Assembly: GCA_902494515.1 (NCBI GenBank)
Contig: CABUTS010000022.1
Coordinates: 1 to 36,566, forward strand
Direction of reading: 5' to 3'
Length of the DNA: 36,566 nucleotides
Source of the DNA: an uncultured Muribaculaceae bacterium
GTDB taxonomy: Bacteria > Bacteroidota > Bacteroidia > Bacteroidales > Muribaculaceae
How positions within the stretch are numbered: the first letter of the stretch is position 1; each line of letters starts with the position of its first letter. The notes beneath the pieces were generated by a model. It was given only the letters and a program-made list of their open reading frames with translations, had not been told where the DNA came from and did no database searches. Below, in pieces: positions 23,025-31,900 of this stretch. Both the position numbers and the translations under genes were made by a program.

Positions 23025-23057
23025 TAACAGTTGGCCAACCGCGACGGCTGACTGTTA
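23025..23057 (+). terminator. Possible terminator hairpin
   Basis: TAACAGT and ACTGTTA arms with an inner TTGGCCAA palindrome begin 2 bases after the 22196 gene's stop; a CCTTTTTAG run follows about 10 bases on. Weak but well placed. Confidence 0.4.
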
Positions 23058-23216
23058 CCATAGACCTTTTTAGATAAAAATCCTCAATCAGGGTCCTAAG
23101 CGCGGCTAATTTCAATCGCAATGTGATGAAATGCTCTGACTCATATAAGTATACTTAGCGTTTCCCTATCCCCAGCGATTCTGATAAAGCACTATAAATC
23201 AATAGTTCACATTAAA

Positions 23217-24341
23217 ATGCTAAAACAAACATTTAAATGGTTGGTAGTCATCTTGGTATGTATAATTCCAACCATGCTGCTCTCCTCATGCAGCGATGAG
23301 GATGAGAAGGACGACTCCGTTACACTTTCCCAAAACGAAATTATAGGGACATGGAATGGCAAAAGCGAAAACTATAATACTGACAACTTCGAGTTTTTCG
23401 ATGATGGATCCGCTGTTAGAAAATACGGCAACGGTTCATCTCAAAACAGTGACCATTACCAATGGCAATTTGCACATAACATTCTGAGTCTTACAGACGA
23501 ACAGGATGTCACATCCGAGCACTCTGTCAACTATAAAAACAACCAGCTTTCTTTCGAATCAGATGGCACCACGTATTATAAGACCGTGAATCTGGAACCA
23601 GAGCCTGACAACCCCTCTTCCTCCTCGGTCGATAAAAAATTAGTTGGAGAATGGTGGTATCGAAGTTCATCCGATCGATTGAAAAAAATATACCTTTGTG
23701 CCAATGGCAAAGGGTATGAAATTAATATTCGTGACGACAAAGACTTCGGCATCTATTACCGAGGATTCGTATGGGACACTCCGGAAAGCGGCATGTATAC
23801 AGTACGTTACGACGACGGTTCTACCACATTCGAATATCAATATAGTATAGACGGCAACGAATGTCTTATGGTCAGAGAGGGGAAATATAAAGAATCCTGG
23901 TCCAAGAAAAGCAATAATGCAGATGAATCATTCGACCCGAATCAGATACCATTCCCGAACAACTACTTGCTCAATCGCATTACCGGCTATTATTACGAGA
24001 TTGCCAAGGTGACGTCCGGATGTGATCATGCCGGTCCCGGCGATAATTATAATGAACAGTTCCTACACTTTTTTGGCTCAACTGAACAAATCACCACTAC
24101 CGGATTAAGAATCGTATACTATACTCCCCGATGGGAAGGAATTGACTCCTACTGGGCATCTGGCACCTATAAAATGTCTTTGACCGCCGGGGCATATCGA
24201 TACTCATCCATGGCTTGGTGTAACGGAGTATCACTTGACACATACGACGGCCGACTGAAAATCAGCCGGACCAAATCGTTCACGACGTATGACTATGATG
24301 ACGAAGATGTTAAATTACATGTGTTGGTCCAATCAAACTAA
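23217..24341 (+). CDS. Lipoprotein with lipocalin-like repeats, unknown function
   Basis: A 374-residue predicted lipoprotein. The signal peptide ends LLSSC, with lipidated C25 followed by the acidic run SDEDEKDD, as in surface-exposed Bacteroidota lipoproteins. Two segments begin with a lipocalin-like IIGTWNG (about 42) and LVGEWWYR (about 142), each followed by beta strands, suggesting two small lipocalin-type domains; a third C-terminal region (about 250-374) is Tyr/Asp-rich. It lies 193 bases after the zinc-finger protein in the same direction. No -7 box was found. AT-rich like the rest of the island. Confidence 0.6.
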   Translation: MLKQTFKWLVVILVCIIPTMLLSSCSDEDEKDDSVTLSQNEIIGTWNGKSENYNTDNFEFFDDGSAVRKYGNGSSQNSDHYQWQFAHNILSLTDEQDVTSEHSVNYKNNQLSFESDGTTYYKTVNLEPEPDNPSSSSVDKKLVGEWWYRSSSDRLKKIYLCANGKGYEINIRDDKDFGIYYRGFVWDTPESGMYTVRYDDGSTTFEYQYSIDGNECLMVREGKYKESWSKKSNNADESFDPNQIPFPNNYLLNRITGYYYEIAKVTSGCDHAGPGDNYNEQFLHFFGSTEQITTTGLRIVYYTPRWEGIDSYWASGTYKMSLTAGAYRYSSMAWCNGVSLDTYDGRLKISRTKSFTTYDYDDEDVKLHVLVQSN

Positions 24342-24480
24342 CTCGATTACACAGCATGATTTGACGTTGCCGTCGTAATATCCACCTATACGGTTTCGAG
24401 TTCGAGGTCGTTGAGACTATGTACAATCAACGGTTGCACGGCCTCGGGAATCAACTCGCGACCCCAGAATGATTTGCCGA
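24333..24480 (-). pseudogene. Remnant of a GNAT acetyltransferase
   Basis: Reading left from about 24480, the minus strand encodes GKSFWGRELIPEAVQPL and then a LNDLELETV segment, the pattern around the acetyl-CoA-binding region of RimJ/RimL-type GNAT enzymes. A stop (TAG) follows, but shifting frame by one base resumes GGYYDGNVKS, the motif expected next, and then a VIE before a stop. So a frameshift and loss of both ends leave about 45 codons of a decayed gene. The 3' part overlaps the end of the lipoprotein gene. Family call is from motif order only. Confidence 0.55.
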
Positions 24481-24485
24481 AAATG

Positions 24486-24519
24486 AGGCTGTATCAAAAT
24501 ATGATGCGGCCTCTTTTTC
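24486..24519 (+). terminator. Terminator hairpin with U-tract
   Basis: GAGGCTGTATCA pairs with TGATGCGGCCTC through two G-U wobbles, and is followed by TTTTT. It shares the GAGGCTGTATC core with the terminator at 21512-21557 and would serve the lipoprotein transcript. Confidence 0.7.
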
Positions 24520-24536
24520 ATAATATGTTGCAAAAC

Positions 24537-24579
24537 ATGAAAAAAAGCCCTGGCTCTCACAAACCGGGGCTTTGTCATG
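24537..24579. terminator. Second hairpin, bidirectional terminator type
   Basis: Outer CATGA/TCATG and inner AAAGCCC.GG / CC.GGGCTTT arms surround a CTCTCACAAA loop. It lies between the end of the hipBA remnant (minus) and the preceding terminator, and may stop leftward transcription. Confidence 0.55.
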
Positions 24580-24602
24580 TGCCTGTATCAAGACCTGTAT
24601 TA

Positions 24603-24778
24603 TTATAGCGAGAGTTTCATGTTAGATAGTATGGCGTCAGTCATTCGCTGAGGAACCTCACATTCCCGCGCTATCTCAGGCCAACTGCATATTCAAAGAA
24701 AGCCGTCTGCCGACGATTGTCCCAGCGGAGCGAGCCGACCGGCTGCCCGTAAAGATTTACTCGCGCTATATCTACCAT
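24603..24778 (-). pseudogene. hipA remnant: both ends kept, kinase core deleted
   Basis: Starts at an ATG (24778) that overlaps the hipB stop by 7 bases, the usual hipBA coupling. The first 31 codons (VDIARVNLYGQPVGSLRW, then FFEYA) are the N-terminal subdomain of HipA-family Ser/Thr kinases. The frame then ends at a TAG, but in a shifted frame SWPEIARECEVPQRMTDAIL and a short tail to the TAA at 24603 match the C-terminal end of HipA proteins. The roughly 250-380 residues normally between them, including all catalytic residues, are gone. One internal deletion with a frame change near 24690 explains this. No toxin activity can remain. Confidence 0.7.
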
Positions 24779-25134
24779 TCTGATTTCTCCTGATTTGGTT
24801 TAATTTGTCCTACATCCTTCTGAGCTGATGCCCGTTTACGATGCTTCTTTTTGGCAGCCTCAACAAACTCGAAATACTCATTGGGGCTCATCTCTTCCTC
24901 TTTGAGCAGCGAAATAAAAACATCCAACTCCCCCAATGTGCGCAAAACCCTCAAAAGGGAATCAAAAGAACTAATAGTCCCCTCTTCGATTCTCTTCAAG
25001 GAGGATACGGAAATCTGAGTTTGCTCGGCAAGAGACGTCTGTGTAAGATTCTGGCGTAGACGGAGCTGCCGCACTTTCTGACCTATCCGACGGCATATCT
25101 CAGCATCTGCAAGCATATAAATATTGTCATTCAT
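24772..25134 (-). CDS. HipB-like XRE-family antitoxin/regulator
   Basis: A 120-residue DNA-binding protein with a helix-turn-helix at about residues 20-75 (IGQKVRQLRLRQNLTQTSLAEQ, then ISVSSLKRIEEG), followed by a short helical part and a Lys-rich tail. Position immediately before, and overlapping, a HipA N-terminus marks it as the HipB antitoxin and autorepressor of a HipBA module. HipA itself is reduced to a remnant, so the protein now has no toxin partner in cis. A palindrome with an 8-base spacer in its promoter (25172-25195) is a likely operator. Confidence 0.75.
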   Translation of the reverse strand: MNDNIYMLADAEICRRIGQKVRQLRLRQNLTQTSLAEQTQISVSSLKRIEEGTISSFDSLLRVLRTLGELDVFISLLKEEEMSPNEYFEFVEAAKKKHRKRASAQKDVGQIKPNQEKSEW

Positions 25135-25159
25135 AGTTCTATCTTGAGCTATTAGGCTG

Positions 25160-25195
25160 CAAATAAAGCAATAATAGTTCAGATTTCAACTATTA
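25160..25195 (-). promoter_or_regulatory. hipB promoter with overlapping palindromic operator
   Basis: On the minus strand, TTG (25187-25189), a 19-base spacer and TTTATTTG (25160-25167) form a promoter with one -7 mismatch. TAATAGTT (25172-25179) and AACTATTA (25188-25195) are perfect inverted arms separated by 8 bases, the same geometry as known HipB operators, and they cover the -33 element. Autorepression is the expected outcome. Confidence 0.55.
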
Positions 25196-25273
25196 CGGCA
25201 CAATAAAATCAGTTTGGTGAAATTTAAGAGATGCCCAACACTGATATAGCATAGGCAATGGGGGCAAATTGCC

Positions 25274-25633
25274 TTAAAGGTTGACCGTAAGGTTTACGGC
25301 AATTCCAAGAGCCGAGGCAATGCGGAGAAATGATGACAGCTGCATGTCGGTTTCCCCTTTTTCGATACGGTGTATGTAAGTCCGTTCGCGTCCGATGGCG
25401 TCCGCGAGTTGCTTTTGAGTCATACCAAGTTGCTTGCGGCGGTCACGCAAAATCTCGCCGTAATACCATGCGTTGGCCTTATTCTCAAAATCCTGTCTTT
25501 CAGGAGAACCAAGTTTACCATATTTCTGCGACAAATCATCCTCAGCTACAGTCATACCTTCAATCTTGGAGAAGTCAGTTTTCCGCAGCTTCTCCAGTTG
25601 CTCATTACTCAAACGTTGATATTTTACCATCAT
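25274..25633 (-). CDS. HigA-like XRE antitoxin
   Basis: A 119-residue protein with a C-terminal helix-turn-helix (about 60-115: LRDRRKQLGMTQKQLADAIG, then RTYIHRIEKGETDMQLSSFL) after a helical N-terminal half that probably contacts the toxin. Its ATG at 25633 overlaps the toxin's TGA in an ATGA junction, so the toxin-first order fits higBA rather than relBE. It would neutralise the RelE/HigB-like toxin upstream and repress the shared promoter. A second ATG lies 3 bases inside. Confidence 0.82.
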   Translation of the reverse strand: MMVKYQRLSNEQLEKLRKTDFSKIEGMTVAEDDLSQKYGKLGSPERQDFENKANAWYYGEILRDRRKQLGMTQKQLADAIGRERTYIHRIEKGETDMQLSSFLRIASALGIAVNLTVNL

Positions 25634-25962
25634 ACAATCGAATTTAAAATGTTATATGCTTTTTTTATTTGTTTTTCGTAGTCCTTAGTGCTTTTCTTTA
25701 CAAATCCATTCAATGCAACAATTTTAGTTGCGAGATTGATATTTTCATTATCGGCCGCAAACAGGAATACACGGATTTCATTCTCCACTGATATTCTCAA
25801 TTCATATAAATCGGAACCGATAATTTTCTTGACAAACTTCTGCGACAGCGGCATCTCATGCTGAAGAATAACCACGCAATAGTCAAGTTTTTTCAATGCT
25901 CGCTGGCCCAGAGACTGGCGGAACTCCAAAAAATCAGACGTATATATGATTGAACGGTCCAT
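25630..25962 (-). CDS. RelE/HigB-family (Gp49-like) toxin
   Basis: A 110-residue protein with the fold signature of RelE/ParE-superfamily toxins close to phage Gp49/HigB: YELRISVENEIRVFLFAAD in the core strands and the LNGFVKKSTKDYEKQIKKA segment that is characteristic of this subgroup. Such toxins usually cleave mRNA on the ribosome. It is first in a two-gene operon with the antitoxin, overlapping it by 4 bases, behind a consensus promoter only about 15 bases from the expected transcription start. It appears intact. Confidence 0.82.
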   Translation of the reverse strand: MDRSIIYTSDFLEFRQSLGQRALKKLDYCVVILQHEMPLSQKFVKKIIGSDLYELRISVENEIRVFLFAADNENINLATKIVALNGFVKKSTKDYEKQIKKAYNILNSIV

Positions 25963-25982
25963 ATGTTTCGTTATCTCATGTG

Positions 25983-26014
25983 CAAAAGTAACTAATTAGT
26001 TTCTATTTTCCAAA
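25983..26014 (-). promoter_or_regulatory. Toxin-antitoxin promoter with palindromic operator
   Basis: The minus strand reads TTTG (26011-26014), a 20-base spacer and TACTTTTG (25983-25990). A perfect 12-bp palindrome AACTAATTAGTT (25990-26001) sits in the spacer next to the -7 box, ideally placed for repression by the antitoxin. Confidence 0.7.
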
Positions 26015-26087
26015 TTGTTCATCTATTTTATGTTATTACTGTGGCTGTATCCAAATTTTGTTGTCTTGCGGCGGCTGAATCAAAATA

Positions 26088-26142
26088 TTAACTGGCCTCT
26101 TCTCTGCCCGGAAGTTATCCGGGTCGTGAAGAGGCCAGTTAA
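26088..26142. terminator. Terminator between the GH31 gene and the toxin-antitoxin promoter
   Basis: A 15-bp perfect stem (TTAACTGGCCTCTTC and its complement) with an inner CCCGG / CCGGG hairpin. It can stop leftward transcription from the GH31 gene, whose stop is about 115 bases away. Confidence 0.7.
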
Positions 26143-26257
26143 AATACACCCTCACGCAGGGAGTTTTGCGGTGGGGCAGGGGTTACAGCCTGAGGGAGTT
26201 TTGCGGTGGGGCAGGGGTTACAGCCTGAGGGAGTTTTGCGGTCGGTGGAGGGTGGGG

Positions 26258-28711
26258 TTAGAGCTTGAGGGTGGTTTTGCGGCCGGTGTAGGGGATGGAC
26301 TTGGTGGTGCCGTCGGGGAGGGTGACGGTGAAGGTGCGGCTGGAGAGCATGCCGGGATAGCTGCCGTGGCGCGCGCCGATGGTCAGGGTGCGCCGGCGGT
26401 CGTTCCACTTCATCGGGATTTCGGTGTATTCTCCCTTTTCATACTGGTAGCCGTCGCCGGCGTCTTCATAGAGGGTGAAGTCGGCGTCAGCTCCGGGGTA
26501 GACGGCTATAGTCAGGTTGTCCCAGGGTTTCTCGGAGGTGTACTGCATGTCGGGCCCGAGGGGAACTATCGAGCCGGCGCGAACGAAGAGGGGAATTTTG
26601 GAGAATTCGGTGGCGATGTTAACCGTCTGGCCGCCGTCCATGAGTTCGTTTGTCCAGTAGTTGTACCATTTGGCACCGCCGGGGAGGTAAACCTCCATAG
26701 ATTTCGGCTGGGTGAAGTCCGCGGTTACCGCGGCTTTGCTGCGGGTCTGTGAGTCCTTGCTCCAGCCGTCGTTCTCGGCGAGGTTCTTCTGGATGAGTTC
26801 CGGGGTGTACTGCGGGTTGAGCACCGGGGCCACAAGGAAGGCGTCGCCATACATATACTCCCGGGCATTGTCGACGGCGTTTGCGTCTTTGGGAAAATCC
26901 ATTGCCAGGGGACGCATGAAGGTTCCCCGGTTTTCGGTGACGTCCCAGGCCAAAGAATAGGTGTAGGGGAGAATCCTGTAACGGAGTCTGACAGCATCGA
27001 CCAGGGCGTCGTAAACCGGTTCGCCGGGCTTGCCGTATTTGAAGAATTCACGGCTGACGTCGGCGCCGTGGCTGCGCATCATCGGGGTGAAGACGCCGAA
27101 CTGCAGCCAGCGTACGTAGAGCTCCTGATACTGCGGGTTGCGGGTGGCGGAGTCGTCGCCCCAGCTGGAGTTGTATGAACCAGCGAAGAATCCGCCGAGG
27201 TCGGAGTTCCAGTGGGGCATGCCGAGCATCGAGAAGTTCAGACCGGCAGGCACCTGCTTGCGGAGCATATCCCAGGAGGACTGCACATCGCCCGACCATA
27301 CGTTGGAGCCGTAGCGCTGCTGTCCGAGGAAGCCAGAACGGGTGAGGATAATTACGCGGCGGCCGTCGTCGAGAGCGCGCTGATGATCATAGACACCGCT
27401 GACGCAGAACAGCGGGAAGGCGTTGCGCACCGAGCGGTAGCTGCGGCCGAGACCCGTGATGCGGTCGAAATCGGCGTCTTTCCAGTCGAAATGGTCCGGT
27501 TCGGTGGAGTCCATCCACCATCCGTCCATACCGTATTTATATACCCCCTCGTTGAGGTGTTTCCAGTAAATATCGCGGGCCTTGGCGCTGTAGGGGTCAT
27601 AGACGCGCACCCCCGAGGGGTAGCTCATGTCGGGAGGCCAGCCCTCCACGCCCGACTGCGGCCATGTGGCCATGTCGAAGAGCAGCCCCTCCTTGTCGAG
27701 CTCGCGGTAAGGCTTAGTGGCCGGCCCGAACGACTGCCATATTGAAATCATCATACGGGCGTTCAGACCGTGGATGCTGTCGAGCATAGCCTGGGGATTG
27801 GGGAAAGTAGGATTCAGGAAGTCCATGGCATTCCACAGATAGTTGTGCCCCCAGTACTGCCAGTCCTGAATAATGACATCCAGCGGAATTCCGAGTTCGC
27901 GGTATTTGCGGACCACGCCGACGGTCTCATCCTGGGACTTATAACGCTCCTTCGACTGCATGAACCCGTAGCTCCAGAGGGGCATCATAGTAACATCGCC
28001 GGTGAGGTGGCGTATGTCGGCAACCGTTCCGTCCATGCTGCCGCCGTACATGAAATAATAGTCGATTTCGTCGCCGACATCCGAGCGGAACGACGTCCGT
28101 CCGTCGAGGTCCGAGAAATGAGTGCCGGAATAGTTGTCCCAGAACAGACCCCAGCCGCGGTTCGACTGAATCAGCGGGGTCACATCCTCGAGATTGCTCT
28201 GGACGAGGTATTTGTCCATGTTCCGGTGGCTGAGTCTGCCGTCCTGCAGCTGCCCCAGACCGTAGAGACCTTCGGCGGGATCGGTGAGCCACGACTGACT
28301 GATGGTGTAGGAGTCGCGGTTGGCATCGCGAATCGGCTTGAACCGGCATCCGTCCTCGCTGAGCAGCTTCTCGCCCGAGGGGGTGAAGAAAGAAATGTTT
28401 CCGGTCAGCGGATTGGTCGTTACGGTCAGTTCGGCGGACTTCATCTCGACTGCGCCGTCGGGGAGCGTCGACTGCTTGTACTTCACGGTTTCAGGCTTGG
28501 CGATGACCGAGTAGCTCTCTTTCGGGCCGGTGTAGCCGGCGGGAGTTTTCAGCACGCGGACAATCGAGGGGGTGTACCATTCGACCGACACTGTCAGTGA
28601 GCCTTCGGCCGGCTGAAAAGCGATGCCCTGTCCGGTGGAGGAGACGTTGTTCTGAGCGGCGGCTTGCCCGGCAATGAGCGTGGCGGCAAGCAGAGGCATG
28701 ATGAATTTCAT
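26258..28711 (-). CDS. GH31 family glycoside hydrolase, likely alpha-xylosidase or alpha-glucosidase
   Basis: An 817-residue secreted enzyme. The ATG at 28711 is chosen because it directly precedes a good signal peptide (MKFIMPLLAATLIAGQAAAQ); a start at 28750 would add 13 residues. Layout: signal peptide, N-terminal beta domain (about 25-215), GH31 barrel with nucleophile D401 in DGWWMDSTEPD and acid/base D475 in WSGDVQSSWD, then C-terminal beta domains with a DUF5110-like segment (about 640-817). GH31 retaining enzymes release alpha-linked xylose or glucose; the hemicellulose-type neighbours favour alpha-xylosidase, but the sequence alone does not settle it. It is divergent from the HTCS regulator. 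Confidence 0.88.
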   Translation of the reverse strand: MKFIMPLLAATLIAGQAAAQNNVSSTGQGIAFQPAEGSLTVSVEWYTPSIVRVLKTPAGYTGPKESYSVIAKPETVKYKQSTLPDGAVEMKSAELTVTTNPLTGNISFFTPSGEKLLSEDGCRFKPIRDANRDSYTISQSWLTDPAEGLYGLGQLQDGRLSHRNMDKYLVQSNLEDVTPLIQSNRGWGLFWDNYSGTHFSDLDGRTSFRSDVGDEIDYYFMYGGSMDGTVADIRHLTGDVTMMPLWSYGFMQSKERYKSQDETVGVVRKYRELGIPLDVIIQDWQYWGHNYLWNAMDFLNPTFPNPQAMLDSIHGLNARMMISIWQSFGPATKPYRELDKEGLLFDMATWPQSGVEGWPPDMSYPSGVRVYDPYSAKARDIYWKHLNEGVYKYGMDGWWMDSTEPDHFDWKDADFDRITGLGRSYRSVRNAFPLFCVSGVYDHQRALDDGRRVIILTRSGFLGQQRYGSNVWSGDVQSSWDMLRKQVPAGLNFSMLGMPHWNSDLGGFFAGSYNSSWGDDSATRNPQYQELYVRWLQFGVFTPMMRSHGADVSREFFKYGKPGEPVYDALVDAVRLRYRILPYTYSLAWDVTENRGTFMRPLAMDFPKDANAVDNAREYMYGDAFLVAPVLNPQYTPELIQKNLAENDGWSKDSQTRSKAAVTADFTQPKSMEVYLPGGAKWYNYWTNELMDGGQTVNIATEFSKIPLFVRAGSIVPLGPDMQYTSEKPWDNLTIAVYPGADADFTLYEDAGDGYQYEKGEYTEIPMKWNDRRRTLTIGARHGSYPGMLSSRTFTVTLPDGTTKSIPYTGRKTTLKL

Positions 28712-28788
28712 GGATAATAAATTTATATATGTGAGATTGGTTTTATTCATAGAACCGATTTACCCCGGATCTGATTTATTCCCGGGTG

Positions 28789-28796
28789 CAAAGTTA
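28789..28796 (-). promoter_or_regulatory. Predicted -7 element of the GH31 gene
   Basis: The minus strand reads TAACTTTG, an exact -7 box, 77 bases before the chosen ATG. No TTG -33 box stands at 19-21 bases, as is common for activator-dependent utilisation-locus promoters. Confidence 0.5.
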
Positions 28797-28944
28797 CATT
28801 ATTTATTTTATATTCCGAGTTTTCAACGGGGAGATAGAGATTTCAAAAGGTCCGGTGGCTTTCATTTATGTAATATTGACATTCTTATTTGTATTCACCG
28901 CAAATCTTTTGGAAAAATGTGTAAATGTTACGGGAAAAGAGTAG

Positions 28945-28952
28945 TAACTTTG
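28945..28952 (+). promoter_or_regulatory. Predicted -7 element of the HTCS gene
   Basis: TAACTTTG matches TAnnTTTG exactly and lies 26 bases before the ATG at 28979. No -33 box is evident. Confidence 0.5.
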
Positions 28953-28978
28953 CGGCGGAATGTTTGCTGATGTAACTT

Positions 28979-31900
28979 ATGAGCCATTCCTCAACCATAA
29001 ATCACTCAACCATGAATCACTCACTCTGCCGTCTTCTGCTGATTTTCGCTGCGTTCGGCATTTGCTTCAATGTAACAGCCGTGCGCACCGGCCGAATGTT
29101 CTCGGATCCGGACTACACCATAGGAGAATACGTTGACTTTTGCCGCACCGACGACGGTTTCCTCTGGGTAGCCACCGGGAGCAGCCTGCTGAAGTTCGAC
29201 GGTAACAATTATGTTTCATATCGACGGAGCAATGATTCGACGTCGCTCAGCGACAGCCGCATACTGCGCCTGCTCGGCGATTCGAAAGGACGCCTGTGGG
29301 TTGCGACCGCCGACGGTCTGAACCTCTACGACTCCGATTCCGACTCCTTCCGGCGCATCAGCCTTCCGGCGATAACCTACGGGGGATATATTATCGATCT
29401 GACTGAGCAGAACGACGGCACCATCACTTTCATCGCCTCGGGCCTCGGCCTCTATGTCATCGACGAGAGCAACGGGGAGCCCACCGCCGTGAGGTTCATG
29501 CCGAATCTTCCCGACGAGCAGGAGCAGACCTGCATCATACATCATCCCAATGGACGTTTCTACATCGGCACACACAGCGGCAAGGTTTACTGTGTGAGCC
29601 CCAACGGCGCCACGACCTGCATCCCGGTTTCCGACGGATATATCTCCGACATCATCGCCGAGTCTGACGGCAACATCCTGGTGGGTTCCGTGGGTGACAT
29701 CTACCGTATCAACCCGCAGGACAACAGCGTGACTACAATCTGGCCCTCGGATATGGTCAAGCGCAGTGTCACTAACTTCACCCGTGGCCGCGACGGAGCC
29801 GTGTATTACGGCTCGGTTTACGGCGGTGTCTGGAAAATCGACGAGGGGGCTTCGGTCATCACCCCCTGCTCCGACATCTACATCCCTATGACCGACCTCC
29901 GGAGCACAAAACTCGGAGCCATATATATTGATGATACCGGGAACCTGTGGATCGGATGCCAGTACCATGGCTTCGCCTGTATTCCCAGCAAGCCGATTCC
30001 GTTCAGCTATCACCGGCTGTCCGACGTGCTGCCGGGCTTCAAAGGCGGCATCGACGGCTTCGGTGTGTTCGGCGATAAAATCGTGCTGGGCTACGGAGTT
30101 CATCTGGCGATACTGTCGGCCGACGGCGAGTTGCTCTCGAAGACCGACGTCCCCGGCGGCGGCTCAATCCGCGCGATTGAACCGCTGGGCGGCAACCGGC
30201 TGCTCCTTGGTGTCACCAACAACGGCATCTGGGAGATGAACACCGCTACCGGCGCCCTGCAGCGGGTGTTTGATTACCCCGGCAAGTATCCGCAGATTGT
30301 AGCGAAACAGCTCCCCGGAGGCGACCTGCTGATCGGCTTCAACGGCGTCGGACTGATGCGCTACAACCCCGCGACCAAGGAACAGAAATGGTATCCCCAT
30401 AATCCCGAAGGGGGCCGGCTGAACAACCCTTTTTTCGCGTCGATGGCCTTCTCGCACGACTCCACAAAGGTGTGGATTGGCCTTTTCGGCGGCCTGTCGT
30501 GCTACGACATCAAGGCCGATGAGCTGAAAATCATAACCCAGCAGCCGTTTCTCCAGGGCGCAACCTACGCGCTGGCGCCGCTGAAAGACGGCACGGTGCT
30601 CGTCGGCACGAGCCACGGCCTGATCCACTGCGATGCTGACGGCAAGGTGAAACGCAAATACACCACTGCCGACGGCCTGACTGACAATGATATACGCTCC
30701 ATTTCGCCCGACCGAAACGGCGGCTGCTGGATCGGCACCCGCGACGGCCTGTCGTATCTCAGGCCCGGCGGCCGGGAGTTCGTGGAATACTACGGCGGCT
30801 ACGGCCTGTTCGAGCGCTCGTTCAATTATTCCGGTCTGACCTCCGGCAACACCCTCGTTCTGGGCAGCGACCTCGGCCTGACCATGGCGCAGCCCGATTC
30901 CATCCCCGCCGTCGGCTTCGACCGCCCGATTGCCGTCACCTCCATACTTCTGAACGACAAAAGAATCAACCGCGCGACCTGCATCGCCGGGGATTCGGTG
31001 ATGTCGGGATCCGTCGACAGAATGAGGCTGAATCTGCCGTACAAGGAGAACTCGCTGACTATCAGACTTTCGACCCTCGACTTCCGCGACGCCAAGAATG
31101 TGCGCTACCTGTGGCGGATTGCCGGACTTTCGGAGGACTGGACTGCGACGCCGCCCGGCGAGAGCGTGATATACCTGCCGCATCTTGACCCGGGAACATG
31201 GCGCCTGCACATCAAGGCTACCGACAACAACATCGAGTCGGACGAGACGGTCATCACCATAGTGATTTCGACCCCGTGGTATATGTCGGGCATGGCCAAA
31301 CTGCTCTACGCGATGGTGCTGATATGCCTGATTGTGCTGACGGTCGTGGTGATGAACAAGAAGAAAAGCGAGAAAATCTATGAGGCCAAAATCCGCTTCT
31401 TCATGGATGTCTCCCACGAAATCCGTTCGCCTATAACGCTGATTCTCAGTCCGCTGGAACAGCTGCTGAAAGAGCCGTTCCCGCCGGCCGTCAACGAGAA
31501 GCTGCGGACCATGTACCGCAACGGCCAGCGCATCCTCTCGCTCGTGAACCAGCTGCTTGACCTCCGCAAAATCGATAAAGGACGCATGCGCATGATCTGC
31601 CGCCCGACGAATCTCCTCTCGTTTATCGGAGAACTCGTCGATATGTTCAAGCCGCAGGCCGCCGACAAAAAGATATCTCTGGAATTCCGCGACGAAGGGG
31701 GTGTGCCCGACAAATGCTGGGTGGACCGTGACAACTTCGACAAGATTCTGGTCAACATCATCTCCAATGCCATCAAATACACCCCTAAGGAGGGGAGCGT
31801 GGATGTGGTTCTCCGCGGAGCCGACGACCCGGAGCTGGGCCGCTGCGCCGAGGTGAGCGTCATCGACACCGGTATCGGCCTGAGCAACAAAACTCAGGAG

